The position numbers and the translations under genes are program-made. DNA of 64,000 nt from Planktotalea frisia (GTDB taxonomy: Bacteria; Pseudomonadota; Alphaproteobacteria; Rhodobacterales; Rhodobacteraceae): positions 1 to 64,000 of the forward strand of contig NZ_MLCB01000172.1 in the NCBI RefSeq assembly GCF_001890925.1. Direction: 5' to 3'. Positions 54,905-64,000 of the stretch are shown piece by piece. Within the stretch, counting starts at the first letter, position 1. Each line of letters opens with the position of its first letter. Below the pieces are notes generated by a model, which worked only from the letters and a program-made list of their open reading frames with translations, ran no database searches and was not told the origin of the DNA.

Positions 54905-56581
54905 TTAGAACAAGCCTTCGATCTGGCCGTCGTCATTCAGATGAATGCTCTCCGCAGATGGAACGCGCGGCAGACCCGGCATCGTCATGATCTCACCGCA
55001 GACTACGACAACGAAACCCGCACCCGCTGACAAACGTACTTCACGAATTGGCACGGAATGGCCTGTAGGCGCGCCGCGCAAGGACGGATCCGTAGAGAAG
55101 CTGTATTGCGTTTTAGCCATACAGATCGGCAGGTTACCGTAGCCCTGCTCTTCCCACAATTTCAGTTGATCACGTACTTTCGTATCCGCAATCACATCAT
55201 CTGCGTGGTAGATTTTCTTTGCGATGGTTTCGATCTTGCCCATCAATGGCATGTCATCTTCATAGATCGGCGCGAACTTGGACACACCGCTCTCTGCGAT
55301 TTCTGCCACACGTGTCGCGAGATCGGCAGAGCCTTCGGAACCCAATTCCCAGTGACGCGACAGGATCGCTTCGGAACCTTGTGTTGCCACATAATCTTTG
55401 ACCGCTCGCACTTCTGCGTCCGTGTCTGTGACGAAGTGGTTGATCGCCACAACAACAGGAACGCCGAAGGATTTGAGGTTGCCAATGTGACGGCCAAGGT
55501 TTGCACAACCTTCGTTCACAGCATCCACATTCTCAGCGCCAAGGTCCGCTTTCGCGACGCCACCGTTCATCTTCATCGCGCGCACAGTCGCAACCAAGAC
55601 GACGCAATCAGGCGACAGGCCCGCTTTACGGCACTTGATGTTCATGAACTTTTCAGCGCCAAGATCAGCACCAAAACCAGCCTCTGTCACAACGAAATCA
55701 GCAATCTTGAGCGCTGTTGTCGTCGCAATCACAGAGTTACAGCCGTGCGCGATGTTCGCGAATGGACCACCATGAACGAAGGCTGGATTGTTTTCCAAAG
55801 TCTGGACAAGGTTTGGCTGCATCGCATCTTTCAACAATACAGTCATCGCGCCTTCCGCTTTGATATCGCGGCAGAACACAGGGCTGCGATCACGGCGGTA
55901 TGCCACAATCATGTCGCCAAGACGCTTTTCAAGGTCCTTGAGATTGTTGGCCAAGCACAAGATCGCCATAACCTCAGACGCAACCGTAATGTCGAAACCA
56001 CCTTCACGCGGGAAGCCGTTCGCAACACCACCAAGGGACACGTTCACCTGACGCAGAGCGCGGTCATTCATGTCAACAACGCGCTTCCATTGGACGCGGC
56101 GGATGTCGATGTCGCACTCATTGCCCCAATAGATGTGGTTGTCGAGCATCGCGGACAAAAGCGAGTGCGCGGACGTGATTGCGTGGAAGTCACCTGTGAA
56201 GTGCAGGTTCATGTCTTCCATCGGAACAACCTGAGCGTAACCACCGCCGGCAGCGCCACCTTTCATGCCAAAGTTTGGCCCAAGCGATGCTTCGCGGATA
56301 CAAACAGCTGCCTTTTTTCCGATGCGGTTCAGACCATCGCCAAGACCAACAGTTGTTGTTGTCTTGCCTTCGCCAGCAGGGGTCGGGTTGATCGCTGTTA
56401 CAAGAATAAGTTTGCCGTTCTTGTTGCCCTGAACAGAGTTGATGAACTCTTGGGACACTTTCGCTTTGTCATGACCGTAGGGCAGCAAATCTTTGCTTTC
56501 GATGCCCAGCTTCATGCCGATCTCTTGGATCTGTTTCTTATCCGCTTCGCGCGCGATTTCGATGTCTGATTTATATCCCAT
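54905..56581 (-). CDS. fhs: Formate-tetrahydrofolate ligase
   Basis: Joins formate to tetrahydrofolate with ATP (or runs in reverse), 558 residues. The ATG at 56581 has AGGAAG upstream and gives the family-typical [13 protein letters not shown]; the frame is open to 56650. The nucleotide-binding [14 protein letters not shown] is near 67-80, followed by [34 protein letters not shown] and the [19 protein letters not shown] ending. It lies between folD and the formate dehydrogenase alpha subunit (34-nt gap), a compact one-carbon block. Confidence 0.97.
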   Translation of the reverse strand: MGYKSDIEIAREADKKQIQEIGMKLGIESKDLLPYGHDKAKVSQEFINSVQGNKNGKLILVTAINPTPAGEGKTTTTVGLGDGLNRIGKKAAVCIREASLGPNFGMKGGAAGGGYAQVVPMEDMNLHFTGDFHAITSAHSLLSAMLDNHIYWGNECDIDIRRVQWKRVVDMNDRALRQVNVSLGGVANGFPREGGFDITVASEVMAILCLANNLKDLEKRLGDMIVAYRRDRSPVFCRDIKAEGAMTVLLKDAMQPNLVQTLENNPAFVHGGPFANIAHGCNSVIATTTALKIADFVVTEAGFGADLGAEKFMNIKCRKAGLSPDCVVLVATVRAMKMNGGVAKADLGAENVDAVNEGCANLGRHIGNLKSFGVPVVVAINHFVTDTDAEVRAVKDYVATQGSEAILSRHWELGSEGSADLATRVAEIAESGVSKFAPIYEDDMPLMGKIETIAKKIYHADDVIADTKVRDQLKLWEEQGYGNLPICMAKTQYSFSTDPSLRGAPTGHSVPIREVRLSAGAGFVVVVCGEIMTMPGLPRVPSAESIHLNDDGQIEGLF

Positions 56582-56615
56582 GGGTCTTACTTCCTGTTGA
56601 AAAGTTGGTTGCGGC

Positions 56616-59393
56616 CTATTCGGCAGCGATTGTTTGAACTGCCTCGACACGAACGGCCGAGAATTTGAATTCGGGGATTTTCCCGTATGGATCGACAGCC
56701 GGATTGGTCAGCACGTTGGCTGCCGCCTCGACGTATGCGAAAGGAACGAACACCATGTCCTCTGACACTGCGCGATCTGCGCGGGCCATGATATCGATGC
56801 TGCCACGACGCGTTGTCAGACGCACCATGCCACCCGGCTCAACGCCAAGGGCGCGCAGGGTTTTAGGGTGCAGCGAACAGTTCGCTTCAGGCTCAACCGC
56901 GTCCAGAACCATCGCACGACGAGTCATCGACCCTGTGTGCCAATGCTCTAACTGACGACCTGTGGTCATGATCATCGGGTACTCTTTATCCGGTGCCTCA
57001 TCCGGCGCGATAACGGCGGCGGGCGTGAACTTGGCACGGCCCCCTGCGCGCGGAAAACCGTCCCCGAACACAACCGCTTGGCCCGGATCCGTAGGGGACA
57101 ACGATGGATAGGTGACTGTTTCGGTCTTGAGGCGTTCCCAAGTGATATTGTCGAGCGACTTCATCACTTGCTTCATCTCCGCAAAGACTTGGCTTGGATC
57201 GGTATAGTTCCAATCGAGCCCCAAACGCTGCGCCAGATCGACAGTGATCGCCCAGTCTTCGCGTGCTTCACCGGGCGGTGGCACCGCAGGGCGCACACGC
57301 TGAACTTGACGGTTGGTGTTGGAAACGGTGCCGTCCTTTTCATAAAGCGCAGAGGCAGGCAGGATCACATCGGCAAAACATGCCGTTTCCGTGAGGAAGA
57401 TATCTTGCACAACAAGATGCTCGAGCTTGGCAAACGCATCACGCGCATGTTCCACGTCAGGGTCAGACATCGCGGGGTTTTCGCCCTGAATATACATGCC
57501 CTTGATGTTGCCTGCGTAAGCTTGATCAACAATCTCCGTCACGGTCAGACCGCGCTTGTTTGACCAGTCCTCATCACGACCCCAGACACCAAAGATGTCT
57601 TCGCGCACCGCATCATCCTCGACAGAGCGGTAATCAGGCACAAACATCGGCACCAAACCTGCATCGGACGCACCTTGCACGTTGTTTTGGCCACGAAGGG
57701 GATGCAGACCAGCGCCTGGTCGGCCAACTTGGCCTGTCATAAGCGCCAGCGAAATCAAACAACGTGAATTGTCGGTGCCGTGAATGTGTTGTGACACGCC
57801 CATGCCCCAGAAGATCATCCCCGCTTTGGCACCTGCAAAGGTGCGCGCAACATCCCGGATCACATCAGGGGCGATGCCGCAAATCGGCTCCATCGCTTCG
57901 GGTGTGAAGGCTTTGAGATGCTCTTTTTCGGCTTCCCAGTTTTCTGTATAGGCTTCGATATATTGCTTGTCGTATAGGCCTTCTTCTACGATCACATGCA
58001 TGATCGCATTTAGCATACTCACATCCGCACCCGGCCGGAATTGCAGCATGTGGCTGGCGTGACGCTTGAGGCCCTGCCCGCGTGGATCCATGACGATCAG
58101 CTTGCCACCACGTTTGGTGAACTGCTTGAAATAGGTCGCCGCGACGGGGTGGTTTTCAACCGGATTGGCACCAATCACGATAGCAACATCCGAATTGACG
58201 ATCTCGTTAAAGGTCGCCGTAACAGCGCCAGAACCCACGTTTTCGATCAGCGCCGCAACCGAAGAAGCGTGGCACAGACGTGTGCAGTGATCGACGTTGT
58301 TGTGCTGGAAACCTTGACGGATCAGCTTTTGGAACAAATACGCTTCTTCGTTGGTGCATTTGGCACTGCCAAAACCGGCAACAGACTGACCACCATGCGC
58401 TTGGCGCAGCTTGGCAAGACCGCCAGCTGCATGGGTCATCGCCTCTTCCCAACTTGCTTCGCGGAAATGCGTCAGCACATCACCCGGATCGACATTCAGC
58501 CCCTTCGCAGGCGCATCATCGCGGCGGATGAGTGGTTTGGTGAGGCGGTGTTCATGGTGGATGTAGTCAAAGCCAAAGCGCCCTTTGACGCAAAGACGCC
58601 CTTCGTTCGCAGGCCCATTGATGCCCTCGATGAACTTAACCTTGCCGTCCTTGACCTTCAGCGAGACTTTGCAACCAACACCACAGAACGGGCAGACACT
58701 TTCAGTTTCTGAACCGAAATCTTTGCTATCGCCGACCTGTGCGTCGTCCACCACAGTGGAGGGCATCAGCGCGCCCGTCGGGCACGCCTGAACGCATTCA
58801 CCGCAAGCGACACAGGTGCTATCGCCCATCGGATCAGCCAGATCGAACGTCGGATAAGCGTCTTGACCGCGACCCGCCATGCCGATCACATCGTTGACCT
58901 GCACTTCGCGACACGCACGCACGCACAGACCGCATTGGATGCAGGCGTCAAGGTTAACGGACATCGCAACATGGCTGTCATCGAGCAACGGGATGCGGCC
59001 CTCTTCGAGCTTGGGAAAGCGGCTTTGGTCGATGCCATTGGCATCCGCCATGTCCCAAAGATGTGAGGATTTATCATGCGACGCATCACGCTCGGGCTGG
59101 TCCGCCAGCAGCATTTCTACGACCATCTTGCGCGCACTTTCCGCCCGGTTGGAGTTGGTCGTGACGACCATGCCTTCGCTCACGCCACGAATGCAGGACG
59201 CGACCAACGTACGCTCGCCCTCGACCTCAACCATGCACGCACGGCAGTTGCCATCAGGGCGATAGCCAGGCTGAGGTTTGTGGCACAGATGCGGAATAAC
59301 GAGGCCACGACCGTTGGCAACTTCCCAAATGGTTAGGCCTTTGTCCGCCGTAACCTGCTCACCATCCATTATAAATGTGATTTGATCAGTCAT
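56616..59393 (-). CDS. fdsA: NAD-dependent formate dehydrogenase, molybdopterin alpha subunit
   Basis: Catalytic subunit oxidising formate to CO2, 925 residues. An N-terminal [2Fe-2S] domain ([17 protein letters not shown]) is followed by a NuoG-like cysteine/histidine region, two [4Fe-4S] clusters ([11 protein letters not shown] and [12 protein letters not shown]), and a further [4Fe-4S] site beginning the molybdopterin domain (CPFCGVGC). The active-site residue is cysteine, in [10 protein letters not shown], rather than selenocysteine. The end has the dinucleotide-binding region ([17 protein letters not shown]). It follows the fused gamma-beta subunit by 3 nt. A maturation gene (fdhD) and a delta subunit are not in the window. 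Confidence 0.95.
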   Translation of the reverse strand: MTDQITFIMDGEQVTADKGLTIWEVANGRGLVIPHLCHKPQPGYRPDGNCRACMVEVEGERTLVASCIRGVSEGMVVTTNSNRAESARKMVVEMLLADQPERDASHDKSSHLWDMADANGIDQSRFPKLEEGRIPLLDDSHVAMSVNLDACIQCGLCVRACREVQVNDVIGMAGRGQDAYPTFDLADPMGDSTCVACGECVQACPTGALMPSTVVDDAQVGDSKDFGSETESVCPFCGVGCKVSLKVKDGKVKFIEGINGPANEGRLCVKGRFGFDYIHHEHRLTKPLIRRDDAPAKGLNVDPGDVLTHFREASWEEAMTHAAGGLAKLRQAHGGQSVAGFGSAKCTNEEAYLFQKLIRQGFQHNNVDHCTRLCHASSVAALIENVGSGAVTATFNEIVNSDVAIVIGANPVENHPVAATYFKQFTKRGGKLIVMDPRGQGLKRHASHMLQFRPGADVSMLNAIMHVIVEEGLYDKQYIEAYTENWEAEKEHLKAFTPEAMEPICGIAPDVIRDVARTFAGAKAGMIFWGMGVSQHIHGTDNSRCLISLALMTGQVGRPGAGLHPLRGQNNVQGASDAGLVPMFVPDYRSVEDDAVREDIFGVWGRDEDWSNKRGLTVTEIVDQAYAGNIKGMYIQGENPAMSDPDVEHARDAFAKLEHLVVQDIFLTETACFADVILPASALYEKDGTVSNTNRQVQRVRPAVPPPGEAREDWAITVDLAQRLGLDWNYTDPSQVFAEMKQVMKSLDNITWERLKTETVTYPSLSPTDPGQAVVFGDGFPRAGGRAKFTPAAVIAPDEAPDKEYPMIMTTGRQLEHWHTGSMTRRAMVLDAVEPEANCSLHPKTLRALGVEPGGMVRLTTRRGSIDIMARADRAVSEDMVFVPFAYVEAAANVLTNPAVDPYGKIPEFKFSAVRVEAVQTIAAE

Positions 59394-59396
59394 GGA

Positions 59397-61082
59397 TTAC
59401 ACCTCATCTGCGAAATGTTTCATAGTCATCCGAATGGGGTTCGGCGCTGCTTGGCCCAGACCACAGATCGACGCATCCCCCATGGCTGTGCAAAGTTCTT
59501 CGAGCAACGGTTGATCCCATTTGTCGGCCTGCATCAACTTGACCGCTTTCTCGCAACCAACACGACAAGGGGTACACTGACCACAGCTTTCATCCTCGAA
59601 AAAGCGCAGCATGTTCAGGGCTGCGCCACGCGCACTGTCTTTGTCGGACAGGATCACAACGGCGGCAGAACCGATGAAGGTGCCGAGCGGTTGAAGCGTG
59701 TCAAAGTCCATCGGAACATCGTTAATGGACGCAGGCAAAAGGCCAGCAGATGGACCACCCGGCTGATAGGCTTTGAACGTGTGACCATCGATCATACCAC
59801 CGGAGGCTTCGATCAGATCCATGATCGTAGAGCCGGCTGGGAGCAGATGAACGCCAGGTTTCTTGACACGTCCAGAGATGGAATAGCTGCGCAGACCCTT
59901 ACGGCCATTCTTCTCGGTTGAAGACAGAACCTCAGGACCTTCGCGCACGATCCGCGCAACCCATTTGAGCGTCTCGACGTTGTGAACCAAAGTTGGTTTT
60001 CCGAAGATACCAACCTGCGCCACAAAAGGTGGGCGGTGACGTGGAAGACCGCGCTTGCCCTCAATGCTTTCGATCATCGCGCTTTCTTCACCGCAGATAT
60101 AGGCGCCTGCGCCGCGACGTAGATCGATGTAGCCTTTGGCGACCAATCCTGCCTCTTCTAGCGCTCTGATTTCCTCGGCCAAGATGTGCAAAACCGCAGG
60201 GTATTCGTCGCGCATGTAGATGAAGCAGGTCTCCGCCTCGACCGCCCAAGCGGCGATGAGCATGCCTTCAAGGAAGAGGTGCGGCGTGCGCTCTAGGTAA
60301 TAGCGATCTTTGAATGTGCCCGGCTCGCCCTCGTCGCCATTCACGGCCAAGTAGCGCGTGCCCTCGTTGGCGCGCACGAAGCCCCACTTCTTGCCGGACG
60401 GGAAACCCGCGCCGCCAAGTCCTCTTAGCCCCGCATCCATCACGGTTTCCTGAATTTTTTCCCAATCGCCATTTTCGCGCAGGGATTTCAGCGAAGCGTA
60501 TCCGCCATCGGCTATGTAGGCGTCATAACCCTCGTACTCTGGAACAGTTGCATGGGTATGACCCGCAGCAATTGCCGCGTGAACCTTTTCAAGGGTCGCG
60601 TGATCAATATGGTGATGGCCAAGCTCCAACACAGGCGCGGTATCGCAGCGCCCCATGCAAGGGGCGCGAAGCACGCGGACTTCGGACGCATCAAGGCCGC
60701 TTTCAAGCGCGGATTTCAACGCTTGTGCACCCGCAAGTTCGCAAGACAGTGAATCACACACGCGGATCGTCAAAGCAGGCGGCGGTGTTTCGCCCTCTTT
60801 CACAACATCGAAATGCGCGTAGAAGGTAGCGACCTCATAGACCTCGGCCATGGACATGCGCATCTCTTCAGCCAAAGCGCGCAGGTGTGCCGCGCTGAGG
60901 TGACCATAGGCATCTTGGATCAGGTGCAAGAATTCTATCAACAGATCAGCACGACGTGGACGATCCGCAAGCAATGCGCGCACCTCATCCCATGCTTGGT
61001 CCTCTAATTGGCGACCTTTGGGCGTGTGACGACCCTTGCCTTTGCCAGATTTCCAAACGCCTTTGCGATCATCAAGCGCCAT
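59397..61082 (-). CDS. Formate dehydrogenase fused gamma-beta subunit (NuoE-NuoF type)
   Basis: 561 residues combining the gamma and beta subunits of an NAD-linked soluble formate dehydrogenase. Residues about 30-160 are NuoE-like with a [2Fe-2S] site (CDSLSC and CMGRC). Residues about 200-540 are NuoF-like: FMN/NAD motifs GLGGAGFPSGKKW and GAGAYICGEESAMIE, and the [4Fe-4S] site ESCGQCTPCRVGC. The ATG at 61082 has GGGAGGGAT upstream. It passes electrons from FdsA to NAD. The fusion replaces separate fdsG and fdsB, as in some other Rhodobacterales. Confidence 0.93.
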   Translation of the reverse strand: MALDDRKGVWKSGKGKGRHTPKGRQLEDQAWDEVRALLADRPRRADLLIEFLHLIQDAYGHLSAAHLRALAEEMRMSMAEVYEVATFYAHFDVVKEGETPPPALTIRVCDSLSCELAGAQALKSALESGLDASEVRVLRAPCMGRCDTAPVLELGHHHIDHATLEKVHAAIAAGHTHATVPEYEGYDAYIADGGYASLKSLRENGDWEKIQETVMDAGLRGLGGAGFPSGKKWGFVRANEGTRYLAVNGDEGEPGTFKDRYYLERTPHLFLEGMLIAAWAVEAETCFIYMRDEYPAVLHILAEEIRALEEAGLVAKGYIDLRRGAGAYICGEESAMIESIEGKRGLPRHRPPFVAQVGIFGKPTLVHNVETLKWVARIVREGPEVLSSTEKNGRKGLRSYSISGRVKKPGVHLLPAGSTIMDLIEASGGMIDGHTFKAYQPGGPSAGLLPASINDVPMDFDTLQPLGTFIGSAAVVILSDKDSARGAALNMLRFFEDESCGQCTPCRVGCEKAVKLMQADKWDQPLLEELCTAMGDASICGLGQAAPNPIRMTMKHFADEV

Positions 61083-61209
61083 CTGCGATCCCTCCCAAGT
61101 GGCGCAAATCACGCCGAATCCGATGACTCCTTCCTACGCCATACACTCGTATACAATCGCTGATTTAAGACACGATTTGTCGGAAAAGCGGTGTTGTGTT
61201 CTGGAGCAC

Positions 61210-61794
61210 TTAGGCGAGCTCGGACCAGATCGGCTGATCAGGGATATGCAGGCGCAGTGTCATACCGATGCGAAGTGTTCCAACGCGCTCGACGCTTGCA
61301 GTGACACCACGACGACCTTTGGCAGCCGCTTTGAAAGCTTTGCCTTTGCCAGGATTTTCAGCCTCAATGAACGGTGCGGGCAAATGGCAGGGGCGGTTTT
61401 CCATATCGATGACAAGGCCAGGACCGTCGGTGGCAACCAGACGAGATGACGGCGGAACATGGCTCCAATCGGGGATGCCTTCAATCACCAAGGACGCCCC
61501 AATCAGGTGAGGCGCAAGTTGATCAAGGCCCATTTCAGTGGCGATCAGATCCAACTCTTCTTGAGACACAACAGAGAGCTGGCGGGCATTCTTGATTTCC
61601 GTAAAGCGCGGGTACTGTTGTTTGACGCGGCTACAGGATGGGCGCGTTAAACCTGCGTGGAATTCGGCTTCATAGCCCGCAAAAGTAAGCGGCATTTCAG
61701 CAGTCGGCGACGAGGTCAAATCCGCTTCGCTGTCATGGACAGAGCCGAGCCACTTTACAGTCGCGTAGTAGTCAGTCGGTTTGAGTGCGGGCAT
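61210..61794 (-). CDS. MOSC domain-containing protein
   Basis: 194-residue member of the MOSC family, sulfur-carrier domains linked to molybdenum cofactor enzymes. Recognisable are PLTFAGYEAEFHAGLTRPSC near 35-54, the IKNARQLSVVSQEEL segment and, further on, GRRGVTASVERVGTLRIGM. It lies just upstream of the formate dehydrogenase genes on the same strand and is set off from them by a 127-nt gap. A role in handling the formate dehydrogenase cofactor is a reasonable inference, but the domain also occurs in unrelated contexts. Confidence 0.8.
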   Translation of the reverse strand: MPALKPTDYYATVKWLGSVHDSEADLTSSPTAEMPLTFAGYEAEFHAGLTRPSCSRVKQQYPRFTEIKNARQLSVVSQEELDLIATEMGLDQLAPHLIGASLVIEGIPDWSHVPPSSRLVATDGPGLVIDMENRPCHLPAPFIEAENPGKGKAFKAAAKGRRGVTASVERVGTLRIGMTLRLHIPDQPIWSELA

Positions 61795-61891
61795 GTGTCA
61801 CCTGTCGAATTTGGTTGCGCAGACACTGCCGCAGCATCGTGCGGCATACAATCCAAAAGCTGTCATTTCATCTATCACGCGCCAGAATGAA

Positions 61892-61916
61892 AAACCCCGG
61901 CGCTAGGCCGGGGTTT
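61892..61916 (-). terminator. Intrinsic terminator after ftsH
   Basis: AAACCCCGGC (61892-61901) pairs with GCCGGGGTTT (61907-61916) around GCTAG, a perfect 10-bp GC-rich stem. On the minus strand it runs into TTTTTCATT. It lies 8 nt after the ftsH stop and ahead of the MOSC gene. Confidence 0.9.
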
Positions 61917-61923
61917 CACTCAT

Positions 61924-63837
61924 TTATGCAGTTGGTTCAGGTTCCATGCCGCCCGTGGGCTTTGCCCGTGGCTTGGTCTTTGGAATGGCCGTCACGCTTG
62001 GCGCGCTGCCCTGATCCGGCGTGTCGTCCTCGTCCGACCCAGAGTTCGGCGCTTCGCCGTTCATGACTTTCTTGATTTCATCGCCTGTCAGCGTTTCATA
62101 CTCAAGCAAGCCCTGCGCGAGGCGTTCGAATTCTGTCTCGTTCTCGGTGATGATTTTGACCGCCCACTCATAACCGTCCTGAATGAACTTCTGGACTTCT
62201 TCCTCGATCATCTCTTTGGTGTTCGCAGAAACCGAGAAACCGCCAGTGCTGCCGGAATACCCATCAGCCGCTTCAGAGTAGTCGATGTTACCGACTTTTT
62301 CCGACATGCCCCAACGAAGCACCATTGCGCGCGCCAAGGCAGACGCCTGCATGATGTCGCCCGCAGGACCGTTGGACACAGACTCAGGACCGTATTTCCA
62401 GATTTCCGCCGCTTTACCCGCCATGGTCATCGCCAAACGCTGGTGGCATTCGTCTTTGAACATGTTGAGTCGATCCATTTCAGGTAGGCTCATCACCATA
62501 CCCAAAGCTCCACCGCGCGGAATGATCGTCGCTTTATAAACCGGATCGCATTTTGGCAGCATGATGCCAACCAAGGCGTGACCCGCTTCGTGATACGCAG
62601 TCATTTCTTTCTGCTCGTCCGTCATGACCATAGAGCGGCGCTCGGCACCCATCATGATCTTGTCTTTCGCGCTCTCGAAATCTTCCATCGCCACGAAACG
62701 ACGACCAACGCGGGCAGCGCCTAGGGCCGCCTCATTGACGAGGTTCGCAAGATCGGCACCAGAGAAACCCGGCGTACCACGCGCAATGATGCGCAGATCG
62801 ACGTCAGGACCAAGGGGTGTTTTGCGCGCATGTACGTGCAAAATCTTTTCCCGCCCTTTGATGTCTGGATTGCCAACCGTGACCTGACGGTCAAAACGAC
62901 CTGGGCGCAGCAAGGCTGGATCAAGCACATCTTTACGGTTTGTCGCCGCGATGATGATCACGCCCTCATTGGCTTCAAAGCCGTCCATCTCAACCAGCAA
63001 CTGGTTCAACGTCTGCTCTCGTTCATCGTTACCACCGCCGTAGCCAGCGCCACGATGGCGACCAACTGCGTCGATTTCGTCGATAAACACGATGCATGGC
63101 GCGTTCTTTTTCGCCTGCTCGAACATGTCGCGCACACGCGATGCACCAACACCCACAAACATCTCGACAAAGTCGGAACCAGAGATCGTGAAGAACGGAA
63201 CGCCCGCCTCACCCGCGATTGCACGTGCAAGTAGCGTTTTACCTGTTCCGGGAGGGCCCTCAAGCAAAGCGCCCTTCGGGATTTTGCCGCCAAGGCGAGA
63301 GAACTTCTGTGGGTTGCGCAGAAATTCAACGATCTCTTCAAGCTCTTCTTTGGCTTCATCAATGCCCGCCACATCGTCAAAGGTCACGCGACCCTCTTTC
63401 TGTGTCAGCATCTTGGCCTTGGATTTGCCGAAGCCCATCGCACCACCTTTGCCGCCGCCTTGCATGCGGTTCATAAAGTAGACCCACACACCGATCAGCA
63501 GAAGGAACGGAAGGAGCGATAGAATAAACGTCTGGAAGCCAGACTGCTCTTGCTGCTCTGCGCGGACAGGAACATTTTGCTCGATCAAGAACTCGGACAC
63601 ATTCGCGTCCGAAGGTTTGATCGTTACATAGTCACTACCGTCTGATCCACGGAAGCGAATGCGCTCGCCGTCAAGCGTTACATTGGTGACATTGCCACCA
63701 TTCACATTGGTGACGAACTCAGAATAGCTGATCTCTCTGCTCTGTAGATTGGCGTTGTTGCCACTAAACAGATTAAACAATGCCAGGATCAAAAGGAACA
63801 GAACGACCCAAAAGGCGATATTGCGTGCGTTACCCAA
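61924..63837 (-). CDS. ftsH: ATP-dependent zinc metalloprotease FtsH
   Basis: Membrane-bound AAA+ protease degrading unstable membrane and soluble proteins. It has about 637 residues. Two membrane helices flank a periplasmic domain (about 6-24 and 105-125). Walker A GPPGTGKT and Walker [13 protein letters not shown], the second region of homology and the zinc motif HEAGH are present; the C-terminus is proline-rich and acidic ([11 protein letters not shown]). I chose TTG at 63837, 7 nt after AAGGAG, giving the family-typical MGNARN. The GTG two codons earlier at 63843 is too close to the ribosome-binding site. Confidence 0.95.
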   Translation of the reverse strand: MGNARNIAFWVVLFLLILALFNLFSGNNANLQSREISYSEFVTNVNGGNVTNVTLDGERIRFRGSDGSDYVTIKPSDANVSEFLIEQNVPVRAEQQEQSGFQTFILSLLPFLLLIGVWVYFMNRMQGGGKGGAMGFGKSKAKMLTQKEGRVTFDDVAGIDEAKEELEEIVEFLRNPQKFSRLGGKIPKGALLEGPPGTGKTLLARAIAGEAGVPFFTISGSDFVEMFVGVGASRVRDMFEQAKKNAPCIVFIDEIDAVGRHRGAGYGGGNDEREQTLNQLLVEMDGFEANEGVIIIAATNRKDVLDPALLRPGRFDRQVTVGNPDIKGREKILHVHARKTPLGPDVDLRIIARGTPGFSGADLANLVNEAALGAARVGRRFVAMEDFESAKDKIMMGAERRSMVMTDEQKEMTAYHEAGHALVGIMLPKCDPVYKATIIPRGGALGMVMSLPEMDRLNMFKDECHQRLAMTMAGKAAEIWKYGPESVSNGPAGDIMQASALARAMVLRWGMSEKVGNIDYSEAADGYSGSTGGFSVSANTKEMIEEEVQKFIQDGYEWAVKIITENETEFERLAQGLLEYETLTGDEIKKVMNGEAPNSGSDEDDTPDQGSAPSVTAIPKTKPRAKPTGGMEPEPTA

Positions 63838-64000
63838 CGACACTCTCCTTGATATATCTTTGGCGCGTGGCCTAGCACGTCGCCGTTAGAACTAAAATAG
63901 ACACATCGCAGTGATGTTCAATGAAGCGCAGCGTGCAAAAACGATCAATTCGCCAAATATGGGGAATTTACACGCTTATTCGCTGGCCTGACCTTGAGTT
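63838..64000. other. Upstream region of ftsH, no gene recognised
   Basis: This holds the ftsH ribosome-binding site (AAGGAG) and probably its promoter. All minus-strand frames stop within about 60 nt of the window end, so if a gene lies upstream only a few C-terminal codons are inside the window. I do not identify it. Confidence 0.4.

Noticed and set aside
55058-56569. 503-residue plus-strand ORF opposite fhs
   Set aside because: Formate-THF ligase is clear on the minus strand; the antisense translation has cysteine/histidine-rich composition typical of shadow frames.
61140-61153. Short inverted repeat ATAC-N4-GTAT upstream of the fused formate dehydrogenase subunit
   Set aside because: Four-base arms are too short to separate from chance.

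Overview
This window looks like an ordinary chromosomal stretch from a marine alphaproteobacterium of the order Rhodobacterales (Roseobacter group). The reasons are the gene families and their order: TRAP and tripartite tricarboxylate (TTT) transporters, the order ctaC-ctaB-small ORF-ctaG-ctaE-surf1-thrC-M16 peptidase, lysC beside ptsP (EI-Ntr), DUF1178 and DUF2927 proteins, a Kdo transferase (Gram-negative outer membrane), and folD-fhs next to a molybdenum formate dehydrogenase. Coding density is high and many neighbours overlap by 1-4 nt. I see no rRNA, CRISPR array, insertion sequence, integrase or phage gene. The identification rests on protein families, not on a computed comparison.

Region 1 (1-13.4 kb) is metabolic and transport. 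On the minus strand, a LacI-type regulator, a TRAP transporter (P, Q, M), glycerol kinase, thymidylate synthase and dihydrofolate reductase run in one direction. Divergent from the regulator is a plus-strand operon: TTT transporter tctA-tctB-tctC, an acylating aldehyde dehydrogenase and an AMP-forming acyl-CoA ligase. The enzyme pair plus divergent regulator resembles the sulfoacetate (sau) system, with a TTT transporter in place of SauU. A tRNA-Met follows.

Region 2 (13.4-31.6 kb) holds modABC (molybdate uptake), waaA, a Nudix hydrolase, DUF1178, an SDR, aspartate kinase, EI-Ntr, an EcsC protein, a GNAT, a flavin reductase and a SulP transporter. An adenine-salvage operon (mtnP, LysE exporter, DUF2927, apt) follows, facing an FAD-linked dehydrogenase and an MBL-fold protein.

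Region 3 (31.6-39.1 kb, minus strand) is the cytochrome c oxidase cluster (subunits II and III, heme O synthase, CtaG, SURF1 and a 53-residue membrane protein) running into thrC, an M16 peptidase and a GNAT.

Region 4 (39.3-52.8 kb) has tldD, dprA with a CtrA-like site upstream, a small secreted protein, topA, an L,D-transpeptidase pseudogene with an in-frame stop, a two-subunit CoA transferase, a lytic transglycosylase without a usual start for its full frame, an uncharacterised AAA+ ATPase, and the helicase-PdeM half of the ligase-associated DNA repair system.

Region 5 (52.8-64 kb, minus strand) has a membrane-anchored LytTR regulator, a one-carbon block (folD, fhs, formate dehydrogenase alpha and a fused gamma-beta subunit, plus a MOSC protein) and ftsH. 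The modABC genes would supply molybdate for the formate dehydrogenase. I did not find an unmistakably new system. The best leads are the TTT/acyl-CoA/aldehyde cluster, the AAA+ ATPase locus, the broken L,D-transpeptidase and the membrane LytTR regulator.
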